This document shows, in pieces, positions 36,664 through 48,150 of a stretch of 64,000 nt of DNA (within the stretch, counting starts at the first letter, position 1; every line of letters starts with the position of its first letter). The notes beneath the pieces are model-generated. The model was not told where the DNA came from. It worked only from the letters and a program-made list of their open reading frames with translations, and did no database searches. The stretch comes from Engraulis encrasicolus (lineage: Eukaryota > Chordata > Actinopteri > Clupeiformes > Engraulidae). The position numbers and the translations under genes are program-made. The stretch is taken from positions 8,206,417 to 8,270,416 of the forward strand of contig NC_085862.1 in NCBI RefSeq assembly GCF_034702125.1, in the 5' to 3' direction.

Positions 36664-37469
36664 ACAACTATAAATTATCTCTTAAACCTTTACATTACTG
36701 TTTTGTACGGACCTACCATTTTTTTTTTAAAACATTTCGTTGAGATTGTAGCGGTGGCCAACGGACTGTGTAGTTTAAGTTATGGTGATGGGGCGCCAGG
36801 GAGGGTGGTAAGGCAGCAATTAAGATTGACCGTTTTACCTTTCCTATTGGAATACAAATCAGTGATCAACACATTAGGAAATAACTGCAGATCTCATCAC
36901 AACGAATATCTTTTATATGTTTTTGTAGTGCATTTTTGCAAAATCCTTGATTTGCAGACTTGTTGTGCGCTTGGTCTCAATTTGGGAACAGCTCACATTC
37001 ATTGTCTGGCTTTTTTAGACGTTTTTTTCTTGCGGAAATGGTGATCTTCTCGGCAGCACCTTCCTTGTGCCCTCATCCTTCTTGGCTCTGCCACCCCTCG
37101 GCTTTGCTCTTCCTGACAGTCTCTACCCTCGACCATTTGGAAATTAAACCCCATTTTATAGGCCCCTGCACATGATAGTGGCACAGGGGGTAACGCTGCT
37201 ATCTCACTCCGGAGGAGGCAGTAGGCAGTCACCCACACGCAGAGGGACTCCGATGCGGAGCCGCGTTCCAAGTCACACACATCCGTGTCACTGTCAACAT
37301 TCCCTTTTGGATTCCACTTGGTGGATCAGGGTCGCCACCCGTGCGCCGCCCCAGAACTTCTCCGTCAATTACAGCGGACCCACCATAATCGCATCCATAT
37401 CTGATTCACAAACGCGGACGCGCTGTAAAATCTAACGGGCGTTGGTACAAGTATTTGTTGGGGCAGACA

Positions 37470-38115
37470 CGACCGAACTTGGCTATGAGCCGAGGAGGGG
37501 TTTTCGACCGGTGGCCATCTGGGGGGAGGAATGCTAGCGAATGTTTTTTGGTAAGGTATATCACCCCCTCTAGTTAGAAAAAAGCTTAGATAGCGAGATC
37601 ATGGGGTTGGTAGCGAAATCCACTTTGTTTCAGCTCTTTTGATAGTTTACTACCCCCCTATAATAAATACTGTTTTTTAATATCGGCTGTATATGTAGGT
37701 TTATGGCTTTTATGTTGGGGGTTTATTCGCCAATATCCTATTAACCATCGTGCTTGTTATCACTGGAAAGGGGACCTTTCAGGCTTTTCATTTCAGCCCA
37801 TGAATTGAATCTGTCATGACAATACAACAGAAGCCACAGCACGTCATTTTAAGCCAGAAAATAAAAAATCGCTCCCATGTTCCACACTCATTGTGCCAAA
37901 ACTGTGCCACTTTCGTTTACAATCTGTGGCAATGAAAGAAACACCGAAGGACACCAAAGTTAACAAACCTCAATACGCAGGGCACCACTACCGATCAGAA
38001 AATGTATAATTATGCCCTCATGCTATTTTCATTTAGTATATGTATGTGAGACCCTTTAAATGTCGACTTGTGTAGTGTGCAAACCAGCATAAAAAAATGG
38101 TCTTCAAAAATCGGA
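37470..38115 (+). repeat. Dispersed repeat E, copy 1
   Basis: It reads the same way as the reverse complement of about 49960-50545, from the GGTGGCATCTGGGGGG region through TGGAAAGGGGACCTTTCAGG and CTCAATAC to GGTCTTCAAAA. The copy is insertion-rich. With 49960-50545 it forms a long-range inverted pair around the LTR element. Confidence 0.65.
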
Positions 38116-38944
38116 CCCCAATTGAATAGGACCTTATTCACATGCCGGTATCACTTTTACTTAATCAAACTATTTGGACAATTTATTACTCGTAGTTTCA
38201 TATGTGAATGTCACATAAAGCATTCACAACAAGTTGTTTAACAGTATTGCAAATTATTGTAGTGCGAGTGGTTCTCCAAAGTGGGCCGGAAGCCCCCCTA
38301 GGGGGGGCGCGTGAAGTTCAGAAGGTTTTCTTTCTTTTTTAATACGTTTTCTGCTTTGCCATTCAAGTCACTTAATATTTAGAGACACATAGGCCATACT
38401 GTACGTGTATATCAGGCTCTAATAAACTTCACGACGGCCTAATAGTTTATTTGTATTTTTCAGTATACCATTTTGACTCGAGGGGGGCGCAGACAGAGCC
38501 ACCCTTCCATCTGAAGGGGGGAATGGCACGAAAAATTTTGGAGAAACACTGATTTGTAGTGTATGTGAAGAAATACAATCTAGATGGTATAGGCCCCGGC
38601 TGCAATGATAGCGGCATTGGGTAACACTTTACTTAAACCACTCAAATATGGTATCTCATTAACAAGAATTTAGATCAATGTTCATATACAACATTTTATA
38701 CAGGCATATCTTCATATAAACAAAATAGACTGAGACCCTATACCAACGCGGTTAAACAAGCCAATAAAGAAGAACAACATGAGTTTGCCAAAGGGAATAT
38801 GTTTTAATGAAAGAATAGTTTCATGTAGATTTTACTTGATATTATTTCGTCGTCAGTTACCTCTTCAATCTTTCCATGTCATCCCCTTCATCTGAACTGT
38901 CTATGGTTGCCTGGTTTCCGCACACTCCCTCAGTTTACACATGT
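38116..38944. other. No gene seen
   Basis: AT-rich flank of the LTR element. It holds two stretches with GGGGGG and GGGGGGCGC, and nothing identifiable. Confidence 0.5.
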
Positions 38945-38948
38945 CTGT

Positions 38949-41404
38949 TGTTAAGTACAATTGCAGTTATGCAATCGGACAAATTACATTTATTGGGTGC
39001 GAGGACTATTCTTCCTCACACCCTGTACAGCAAACATATGTAGGGGTAAACTCCCTAGTTATTGGTCGTGAGGAATATTCTTCCTCACCGCAAGGGCAAA
39101 TCTCCAATATATGTAAGGTAAAACAAACATTCTTATGGGCTACCGGGGAACTATTCTTCCTCTCAACACAAGGGGCACCCAAAAAAAAGATAAAGTAGGG
39201 TCCAACTACAGTTAATGGGTACGACGTTATAAATGTAAGGGAAGTACAGTAATGTAATTATAATTACATTAATAAGTAATACAATTCTTATACGGTTTCC
39301 AAACAAATGTAATGTGTTTATTTTAACTATATGTGAGGAATAAGAGGTATAGAGAAATGATGCATGAAGAGATGTCTGTTAAAGAGTCTTCACTGCTGGA
39401 GTATCAATAATGTGTAGGTGTGTACTTATTGGAATCGTCAATTGTCTAATTAATGATTGCATAAAACACGGTTAACACTGGGACCGTCTCATAAAATCAT
39501 GACCATTATTGACCATAATAATCTGAAGGTTTTGTGTGAATTCTTTTTCTGGTTGAACTTCAGTAGAAATTGGTCTCAACACTAAAGAGACAAACACGTA
39601 CAACAGTTCAACCACAATGTACATTTTTGTTAAAAGCATCATCCGGTCATAACACTGATACAGCCAATGCGAACTTCTGCAGGGCATATAGAACTTAGAG
39701 TACACAACATATACATATATATATACACGAGGTATGACGAGGACTGCGCTCAGTGTGTTGTGTGTGTTGGGGTACGCTAATGCGAGAAGAGAGTTGAGAA
39801 GTAGAGAGGAGAGAGAGAGAGGATAGGAGGCAGGCGGTGCGCTCGGTGAGCGGGCCCGCGCACCTCTGTCACCGCCTGTGCTGGACCCAAGCGCGTTTTG
39901 GGGGGTGGTGAGTACGAAGGGAGAGTGAGAGATGTATGTGTCTAATGAAACTATGGATTCTACGCAGCAGCGCTGCAGCGCAGGACCGAAATAATGAGAA
40001 CATGAGGAGGGGCGTTAAGCTTTCGGCTGATCGAGAGCGGGAACTTATCTTCAAGATAGAATTCAGCTAGTTCAGGGAGAATTACTGTCCTTTGTTCTTA
40101 AGGCTTTACAGTAATTGTGTGGGGGGAGGGAAAAAGGGAGCGCTGTGGCGCTCTTTTCACGACAATAGCTTACGTCCTCGACTCAGTGTCTCAATGGTTT
40201 TAAAAACAACTGGTACGTGTATCTCTGTGAGTGGGTAATTTACATGTGGGTGCAAGTATGGCCTATGGCAATATTGCTAACTAATGTAAACTAAGGGAAC
40301 ATAGCGTGTGGCTATCTGTGGTGACTGAGAGGGGAAGGAGAAAGAGAGAAAGAAAAGAAAGAACAGATAGAACAAAATTAACCCAAAAATTAAAATATAT
40401 CACACTCTACAAGTGTGGATATTTAAACACAACTCCTCAAAGCTATGTAACAGTTTCTAACTGGTGCAATATCTTTGCCGCAAACTCAGTGCTTACTCGT
40501 TATCCTTGGTTCAGGGAGAGAGAGAAAGATCCTTTGATCTCTCCGGTGAGGCGTGTGTGTGTGCGTCTTCGTGCGCACGAGGTTCCTTTTGTTCTCCAAG
40601 CTCTGCTCGGGGTAGGCTACTGTTCTGGGGTCCGAAGCGATACCCATACGCGGTTCCGACGCGAGGCTGTGATATGTCCACAGAAGGTCTTGCGCTTCGT
40701 TGAACAGGATAAAGGAAAGGCGGTATTTCGTTGTGTAGTCCGATTGTACTTTGCGGTGCCCGCTGTTTCCTGCGAAAGGATCAGTGGAAAGGCGGGTGCA
40801 AACGCAGGTCCGCTCTCACGCGTTTAGTAACTGTTACCGGCTGTCCCACTCTCTTGGGAACAAGACAATCAGGCTCAGCCGAGTCTCCGTGGACTCTAGG
40901 CGAGGTTCTTGATTTCGGACACCAGTAAAAAAAAGCATAACAATTGTCCGTACAAAAGTTATCCATGCACGCGGTGGGTTCCTCGGTGGTTCCCTGACTC
41001 ACTGCTCTCCTAGCAGTGTCCGCAAGAGTCAAATGCAATACAAACGAAAAAACCGGTTTGAAGGACAGAAATATCGACTGTAGTGTTTAACCCTGGCCAA
41101 CAGATCTAACTTTACCAGTTTCAATAAATTTCTAAAATAGACGTCTCTCCAAAGGCCGACTACTGATGTGTCCCGGCACTTCTCACATCTCGATGGAGGA
41201 CGTGGGACTTCGGGGAACGAGAGGCGAGCAGCATACCTCGTACCTGGCTTTATACATACGGCGGCGGTGAGGCTGAGCCGTATGGCTAATTTGCATCAGT
41301 TACAGATATAGAAAATGGTGTCCTTATTTTAACAAATGGTGGCGCACTCCCTCGTTATAATGAAGGAAAACTGAAATTAAACTTTGGGGGTAATAACGCC
41401 TACA
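38949..41404 (-). repeat. 3' LTR (insertion-rich copy)
   Basis: About 2,456 bases, around 250 longer than its partner. The excess comes from scattered one- to three-base insertions and longer homopolymers rather than substitutions, so it is probably sequencing error, not age. It contains a GA-rich stretch (about 39780-39830) and a CpG-rich part (about 40550-40900). Confidence 0.8.
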
Positions 41405-41417
41405 GTCCCCCTTTCTT
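41405..41417 (-). promoter_or_regulatory. Polypurine tract
   Basis: On the - strand AAGAAAGGGGGAC directly abuts the TG of the 3' LTR, the position and composition expected of the plus-strand primer of an LTR element. Confidence 0.75.
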
Positions 41418-42424
41418 GCTATCGAAGGGAGATTGCCTTGTCTCTTTGAATAGAGACAACATGGCACTTTACTGATCCTGTTTAATTGTCATTTGCTCCA
41501 AAAGTGGTAATCCAATGTTTGTCCATATAGGTAATTCCACTGTGCGCTGGAGCGCGCTAATGATGTCCATGATGGCCTGTGAGGTCCAAATGACGGTTTC
41601 CTGTCGGAGTGTCCTTTGGAAAAGTTCATGTGATGGGCATATGAATACGTCCATTGCAGTATAGCACTCTGGGCTGCGACAGAAGTCGGGCCATAAGCAC
41701 TTTGGGCAATAGATTTTATCTGTCTCAGAAATCTAAATTCATCACAACACAACAATCATAGTAAAAATAATAAAAGAGAAAAGAGAGAAGAAAGAGAAGA
41801 TAGTGAAGAAAAAGCGCAAGTGGTGAAGTCGGGGAATCGGTGGAACCATGTGTCATCCTAGCCTTTAATCTTCGTGGACACTCATAAACGGATGGCAAGC
41901 TTTTAGTGACGTCTGCAGCTGTCAATCACATAGCCATTTTTGGTCAAGTGTCAGTTGTGTTGTTGTTGTTAGAATGCCGGTGGCATGAGGCTTGTATGTG
42001 GATACACTGTGGAGTGAGGTTGGAGAGATGGAGAGGCTCCATCTTACCGTGTGTGAGCGGTAAACAAACAAATGTAACATTGCCAAAAACTATATACTAA
42101 CGAAAATACTTATACCAACTGTGAGTGCATTTTACTAAATGGTCACTTTCGTGCTGGTTCTACCCATAACGCTGCTGATTAGTCAGCGATCGGCGGCTGC
42201 GCTATTCCTTCGGCCCTGAAGGGTAATGCTACTCCTAGTCACTGTCTACAAACTTGCGTGCCGTAAAATGGGTCGCATATAATAAATCTTCGCCACTAGT
42301 GTGATGGAATGTACACGCTGTTGGTTCGTAGGTGGTTACACTAACTGTGACTAAGACTTATGATGCAATAGTTATGGCTTTGGCGAAGTATGCAAATTTA
42401 GATCTGTGAGATGATGCTCTGATG
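41418..42424 (-). other. Interior of LTR element, unassigned
   Basis: About 1 kb between the end of the gag-like frames and the polypurine tract. Short frames occur (41489-41755, 41725-41925; the latter has a hydrophobic run of about 20 residues). None shows a reverse transcriptase, RNase H or integrase motif. It could be the remains of an env-like or non-coding region. Confidence 0.4.
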
Positions 42425-42958
42425 TTAGTCTGTTAGTCTGTCCCCGCTATGGGACAGGGATGAGTCGTGCTGGACCCAACTCTGTCGCCGCTGGCGACGG
42501 TGACGCGGAGTGTGTGACTCTGGCTCGCTAGAGCTTTGGTCAGATCCATCTGACGAGACTTGTTCACTCGCATCGCGCCATGACTGTGCAGAACGAGAGT
42601 CGGACTCATGGGAGCTGTGGTTAGTCCACTGGTCCTGATTATGAACAGGTTGGCGGTTGCGCCTTCTGTTTCGTTTACGCCTACGTGTGTTGTGCGTAAT
42701 GTGGCTGTAATGCTGATGAGGGAGCTGTCCCCCTCTCGCTATAATGTTCTGCTGGTGGTGCCATTCGTTTTGCTGTGGGTTAGTCAAGTGTTGCTTAGGG
42801 CCATCTCTGTCTGGCCCCCCTTTATGGGCCGCTTCGAAGCTCGTCAGCCGGGGCTGTGCCGTGGGCTGGTGGCATGGGTTGGGAGCGCTCGGCTGAGACC
42901 TGTCTACAGGCGCAGCGGCTTCCCAAACCAGCTGTGCAAGCCGGCGCATTTCAAGCAT
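42425..42958 (-). pseudogene. Gag-like C-terminal segment
   Basis: A 177-codon frame on the - strand. It starts with a helical-looking stretch (MLEMRRLAQLVWEAA), then a Gln/His/Pro-rich middle. An arginine-rich block (RRRKRNRRRNR, residues about 92-102) follows, then a Ser/Asp-rich part and a second basic block (RHRRQRRQ). The layout suits the nucleic-acid-binding end of a Gag. No CCHC zinc knuckle is present. The upstream - strand sequence in other frames (about 43020-43100) reads like the end of a retroelement gag domain, so a frameshift probably separates it from the rest. Biological decay and read error cannot be told apart here. Confidence 0.55.
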
Positions 42959-43299
42959 CGTGTGACGTTTGCGTCTACACGCGACTTTAACCTCTGTACG
43001 AATGCTACCATGGAGATTGTGTAAGAAGAGTGATTGAAAATGCGCATCTTCTTCTAAGCCTGGTGTTGCCCTACCCTCAAAGTAGGCTGTGTGTAAACCG
43101 ACTGAAATATGGCGCGAGGGGGTTCAGAACCTCTGATGTCTGACCCTCAAAGCATTGAGCACCGCAGACGGGTAGTCTCGAGGGCGCTCGTACTCTCCTA
43201 TCATCCATGCGCGTAATTTGGGATAGCTATCAGCTATGTCTGGGGAAAGTGAATCCAAATCCTTGCGCACTCTTTGGCCGGATGTTTTCCAAATTAGTT

Positions 43300-43578
43300 T
43301 TACTTTCTCATATGACGTTGCGTCCTGGTAAGTCTTGGAAACATCGGTTCTATTTCTCTGAAATAGTCACTCACGTGTCTGTCTGTACCGTAAGGGTCAA
43401 ACTTCTCAACATCTTGTGCCAGTATATCAAGAACACGGAGTCTAGCTACGCGGGTCGTCTCTGCGTTACGCGTGTGAGACCCATCGGAGCAATCTGTCTC
43501 TGAGCTGCTGTGACAATCGCGTGTGCGGGGTCTTCTCCCCGGGCCTGCGACTGACTGTGGGGTGACTATGGGGGACAA
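43300..43578 (-). pseudogene. Gag-like middle segment
   Basis: A 92-codon frame containing RVLDILAQDVEKFDP and YFREIEPMFPRL, resembling the start of a retroelement gag/capsid domain in which short helices precede a large protein shell domain. It stops at 43300 and the similarity seems to continue in another frame. The family is inferred from position and composition only. Confidence 0.5.
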
Positions 43579-43685
43579 TCTCGTTTTCTGTCTACCTCAT
43601 ACACTGGACTCATTTCCTGGGTGGCCTTCTCGCTGGCTTGCGTGGAATGGTCTAAGTGTGTCCACCTGTATTGTCTCGGGATTTC

Positions 43686-44117
43686 TCACGAGACGGGAGG
43701 AGGGGCTGCTGTTCTACAACAACATTTCTTACTACCTATTATGGCTGCCTCCAATATGCTCATGCGATTAGAAAAGCTTTCTTGCGTGTGCTTAAGCTCA
43801 TTTCTAATTTCATTGGCTTCTCTAGCTACCTTCTCACGGTCAGCTATGACATCATGCACTTCAGTGCGGAGCTGGTTGATTTGCAATCTCAGCTCGTGGG
43901 ATTGGAGCAAAATTAACATGCCTATTGCTTCTTGGCTATCGGCAGTTGATTTTGGGGCATTGATTTGCAATAGCGTTTTCTGAATTTCTAGCGTGCATTG
44001 TTCCTGACTGAGATTTTGAACCTTCAGTCTGTTATGCAACGAGACCTGGGTAAAGTCTGCAATGAGATCAGAAAGCTGCGGGTTTTGACCGCTTTCTAGA
44101 CAGTTAGAGGGTGCCAT
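43686..44117 (-). pseudogene. Gag-like N-terminal segment with coiled coil
   Basis: A 143-codon frame starting MAPSNCLESG, about 290 bases inside the 5' LTR, as a first gene should be. Residues about 70-115 (ELRLQINQLRTEVHDVIADR and onward) carry heptad-spaced hydrophobics, so a coiled coil is likely, a feature of several Gag N-termini. It ends after a CCC motif and a proline run, next to a frame break. It is the best-preserved part of the element's coding region. Confidence 0.55.
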
Positions 44118-44379
44118 TTTGTTGGCAACAAAATGAATAACTAATTATGCTGGTAATTAATCTGTTAATTAATTTAAATTCAATTCAAAATAATCAAACT
44201 GTTAATTACAGTAATAATTAATTAATTCGGGGTTTACTAACTAACCGTTGCTGGGGAGTTAGTATGTTCTCACACTGTTGACTACTGTCCATACGCATCT
44301 GAATGTATATCTTAGCAGTTGTCTAATGCAAACAGTATTTCATCTGTATTTGTACAAGTTCTAGAAGTCATTAAACCAG

Positions 44380-44397
44380 TCCTCGCCAGGGGCTCCA
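44380..44397 (-). promoter_or_regulatory. Candidate primer-binding site
   Basis: On the - strand TGGAGCCCCTGGCGAGGA lies five bases after the LTR's terminal CA. The initial TGG matches the CCA of a tRNA 3' end; I cannot assign the tRNA. The same TTTTGGNGCCC word recurs upstream inside the LTR. Confidence 0.5.
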
Positions 44398-44402
44398 AAA
44401 TA

Positions 44403-45134
44403 TGTAAGTACAATTGCAGTTATGCAATCGGAATTACATTATTGGGTGCGAGGACTATTCTTCCTCACACCCGGGCAGCAAAATATGTAGGGGTAATCCC
44501 AGTTATTGGACGTGAGGAATATTCTTCCTCACGCAAGGGCACCAAAATATGTAGGTAAACTAACATTTATGGCTACGGGGACTATTCTTCCTCACACACG
44601 GGCACCAAAATATGTAGGGTCAACTACAATTAATGGGTACGACGTTAAATGTAAGGGAAGTACAGTAATGTAATTATAATTACATTAATAAGTATACAAT
44701 TCTTATACAGTTCCAAATATGTAATGTGTTATTACTATATGTGAGGAATAAGAGTATAAGAAATGATGCATGAAGAGTGTGTTAAAGTCTTCACGCTGGG
44801 TATCAATAATGTGTAGGTGTGTACTTATGGAATCGTCAATTGTCTAATTAATGATTGCATAAAACACGGTTCATGACCGTCTCATAAAATCATGACCATT
44901 ATTGACTAATAATCTGAAGGTTTTGTGTGAATTCTTTTCTGGTTGACTTCGTAGAAATTGTTCAAATAAGACAAACACAGTTCACCACAATGTACATTTA
45001 TTGTAAAAGCATCATCCGGTCATAACACTGATACAGCCAATGCGACTTGCAGGGCATAAGAACTTAGGTAAAATATACAATATATACACGGGGTATGAGA
45101 GGATGCACTCAGTGTGTGTGTGTGTGGGTACGCT

Positions 45135-45172
<38 letters not shown>

Positions 45173-46606
45173 AGGAGGAGGCTTGCGCTCGGTGAGCGCC
45201 GCGCACCTCTGTCACCGCGTGTGCGGAGCGGTGGGAGGAGAGAGAGAGTGAGAGATGTATGTTCTATGAACTATGGATTCTGCGCAGCGCTGCGCGCAGG
45301 ACCGAAATATGAGACATGAGGAGGGGCGTTAAGCTTTCGGCTGATGAAGCGGGAACTTATCTTCAAGATAGAATTCAAGCTAGTCAGAGAATACTGTCCT
45401 TTGTCTTAAGGCTTTACAGTATGTGTGGGGGGAGGGAAAAGGGAGCGTTTGGCGCTCTTTTCCGACAATAGCTTACGTCCTCGACTCAGTGACTCAATGG
45501 TTTAAAACACTGGTACGTGTATCTCTGTGAGTGGGTAATTTACATGTGGGTGCAAGTATGGCCTATGGCAATATTGCAACTAATGTAAACTAAGAATAGC
45601 GTGTGGCTATCTGTGGTGATGAGAGGGGAGAAAGAGAGAAAGAAAAGAAAGAACAGATAGAACAAAATAACCCAAAATAAAATATATCACACTCTACAAG
45701 TGTGGATATTTAAACACAACTCCTCAAAGCTATGTAACAGTTCTAACTGAATATCTTTGCCCAAACTCAGTGCTTACTCGTTATCCTTGGTAGGGAGAGA
45801 GAGAGAGATCCTTTGATCTCTCCGGCGAGGTGGGTGTGTGCGTCTTCGTGCGCACGAGGTTCCTTTGTTCTCCAAGCTGCTCGGGTAGGCTACTGTCTGG
45901 GGTCCGAGCGATACCACGCGGTTCCGACGCGAGGCTGTGATATGTCCAAAAAGTCTTGCTTCGTTGAACGGGAAAAGGAAGGTGGTATTTCGTTGTGTAG
46001 TCCGATTGTCTTTGCGGTGCCGTCCTGCGAAGGTTCAGTGGGAAAGGGGTGCACGCAGGTCCGCTCCACGCGTAGTAACTGTACCGGCTGTCCACTCTCT
46101 TGGGGAACAGACAATCAGGCTCAGCCGAGTCTCCGTGGACTCTAGGCGAGGTTCTTGATTTCGGCACCAGAAAAAAAAAAGATTAACAATTGTCCGTACA
46201 AAAGTTATCCTGCACGCGTGGGTTCCTCGTGGGTCCTGACTCACTGCTCTCCTAGCAGTGTCCGCAAAAGTCAAATGCAATACAACGGAAAAAAAACCGG
46301 TTGAAGGAAGAAATATCGACTGTAGTGTTAACCTGGCCAAGATAACTTACAGTTTCAATAATTTCTAAAATAGACGTCTCTCCAAGGAGACGGGTCCTGG
46401 CCCGTCTCACATCTCGATGGAGGAAGTGGGCTTCTGGGAAGAGGCGATAGCATACCTGTACCGGGCTTTATACATACGGGGCGGGGCTGAGCCGTATGTC
46501 ATTTGATCAGGTACAGTATAGAAAATGGTGTCCTTATTTTACAAAATGGTGGCCATTCGTAAAATGAAGGGAAATGAATTAAACTTTGGGGGTAATAACG
46601 CCTACA
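44403..46606 (-). repeat. 5' LTR
   Basis: 2,204 bases on the - strand, the cleaner of the two LTRs. It carries a (GA)n run at 45138-45170. Its 3' part holds tandem 63-83 base units, each with GGGCACCAAAATATGTA or a close variant on the + strand (at 44473-44489, 44537-44553, 44600-44616). Confidence 0.8.
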
Positions 46607-46719
46607 CTGTGCACCTGAGGCCATTTACCAGACGAACACAATGATGGCTAGAGCATTTTGTAGTGCAGTTGCACGAAAGAAGGTCCAGGACAGCTTGGGA
46701 TATTGTCAATATTCTATAC

Positions 46720-47111
46720 AATAGCGCTTGGTATTACTGGAAAGGGGGCCCTTTCATTCTTTCATTTCAGTCCATTGCTGAATGTTTCTTACACACACAG
46801 AGGTCACAGCACTTCATTAAACCAGACATAGGTCATATTTTCTCACAAATGTTGGCTAAACTGTTTGATTTCGTTTATCTCTGTGGCATGAAAGAACGCC
46901 AAGGACACAAAATTACACAACCTCAATACTCGGTGGACTCGGAAAATGATAAATGCCCATACAATTATTTTGTATATGTTTGTGAGGGCCTAAAATTTGA
47001 CTTGTGTAACCACCAATAGTCTTCAAAATAGTAGCCAATATAGCAGGTCATTAGCTGGAAATATCAGGCCTTTTTTCCTGCCAATGTTTGTGCTGGCATT
47101 CACAGAGGTCA
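46720..47111 (+). repeat. Dispersed repeat E, copy 2 (first half)
   Basis: Same order of words as copy 1: TACTGGAAAGGGGG, CAGAGGTCACAGCACTTCATTAAA, TATCTCTGTGGCATGAAAGAAC, CAAGGACACAAAATT, CCTCAATAC. It continues at 47631-47860 after an inserted segment. Confidence 0.65.
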
Positions 47112-47129
47112 TTAAACCAATAATTTCTC

Positions 47130-47309
47130 GGCCCTATCGTGGCCTAATGGTAGGACACTGGTCTACTACGCGGCTGACCTGGGTTCGATTCTGAACCGTG
47201 CCCTTTGCCGACCCTCCCCCATCTCTCCCTCCCAACTCGCTTCCTGTCACCTCCTTCACTGTCCTGTCTCATATAAACAAAAAATAAAGGCTTGAAAAAG
47301 CCCCCCCCA
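47130..47309 (+). mobile_element. tRNA-derived SINE
   Basis: The A box TGGCCTAATGG (47140-47150) and B box GGTTCGATTCT (47182-47192) lie at tRNA spacing. A pyrimidine-rich body (CCCATCTCTCCCTCCC), CACTGTCCTGTCTC and an AATAAAGGC tail follow, a form widespread in fish genomes. Flanking TTAAACCARTAATTTCTC repeats lie at 47112-47129 and 47613-47630. Confidence 0.8.
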
Positions 47310-47612
47310 AATACTCAAATGATCACTGCTGCCAATTTCAATATGCTGTTGTATTGCTCACATTACCCTTGACTTGTCAGTACCCGGAGATGCTGCATGC
47401 CGCTATTCTAATGGGGGCAGATTTGTTTACATTTTAAAAAAATCTTAACATGGGCCTACTCCAAATATTTTCCCAAAAGGTAACACCTGCCCCCATTACA
47501 ATGACCAGGATCTTGGGAAAAGGCTGAAGAAAAAAAAAAAACCTCAGGTACTGACAAGTCCAGGGTAGTGTGAGCATTACAACTGCATGTTGAAATAGGC
47601 TGGAGTTATCCT
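47310..47612. mobile_element. MITE-like element with about 50-base inverted repeats
   Basis: 47335-47384 and 47547-47595 are inverted copies (ATTTCAAYATGC at the outside, GACTTGTCAGTACC at the inside). It directly follows the SINE, and both lie between the 18-base direct repeats. Confidence 0.7.
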
Positions 47613-47630
47613 TTAAACCAGTAATTTCTC

Positions 47631-48150
47631 ACTGTATGATTTATGTTGTCCCTTTACCATGGGAAACCATCAGGGTCACAAAACCAAATGATTTTAAAAA
47701 TCTAGGCATGCTGTTGATTCAGAAAATGTATAATGTACCCATACAATATTTGCAGGAGCCTTTAAAAGACCGTAATGATCCTCAAGGCCCTAATGACCTA
47801 TTTTCTGACCAATTCTGTAATATCTCCTTACAGACATACATACAAATGTTGGATAAAAAGAAAAAATAATGAATATATGTATGTATAGTGTATATACATA
47901 CAGTATGAATGTATGTGCATAAAGAATGTATAAATCCGCTTTGATTGAAAATGGTACTGTTGTCAGTAAATGATCAAATTGCACATACAGCACTGCTTAA
48001 TAAATAGACATATTGTCCTGCCAGACATTTCACACAGATTACTGACCAAAAGCTTATTGAAAGAAATTGAAAAATATTTCCCAAAATGTAATATGGTAGC
48101 CCTTCCCCAAATGATAATTTCAAAGGCTAATTTTTTGCCATAGAGAAAAG
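47631..48150 (+). repeat. Dispersed repeat E, copy 2 (second half) and AT-rich flank
   Basis: Up to about 47860 it carries CATGGGAAACCATCAGGGTCACAA and TGATTCAGAAAATGTATAAT, matching the other copies of repeat E. The rest is unrecognised, with a TATATGTATG-like stretch. Confidence 0.5.

Larger units (their letters stand above)
38949..46606 (-). mobile_element. LTR retroelement, gag only, complete ends
   Basis: Two long direct repeats (38949-41404 and 44403-46606) enclose a 3.0 kb interior. On the - strand the LTR starts TGTAGGCGTTATTACC and ends TTGTACTTACA. CTGT flanks both outer ends (38945-38948, 46607-46610), a 4-base target duplication. A purine-rich AAGAAAGGGGGAC lies just before the 3' LTR, and a TGG-starting primer-site candidate just after the 5' LTR. 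The interior begins with a broken gag; no protease, reverse transcriptase or integrase was recognised. It is therefore non-autonomous, like the TR-GAG class known from plants. Superfamily undetermined. Confidence 0.8.
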
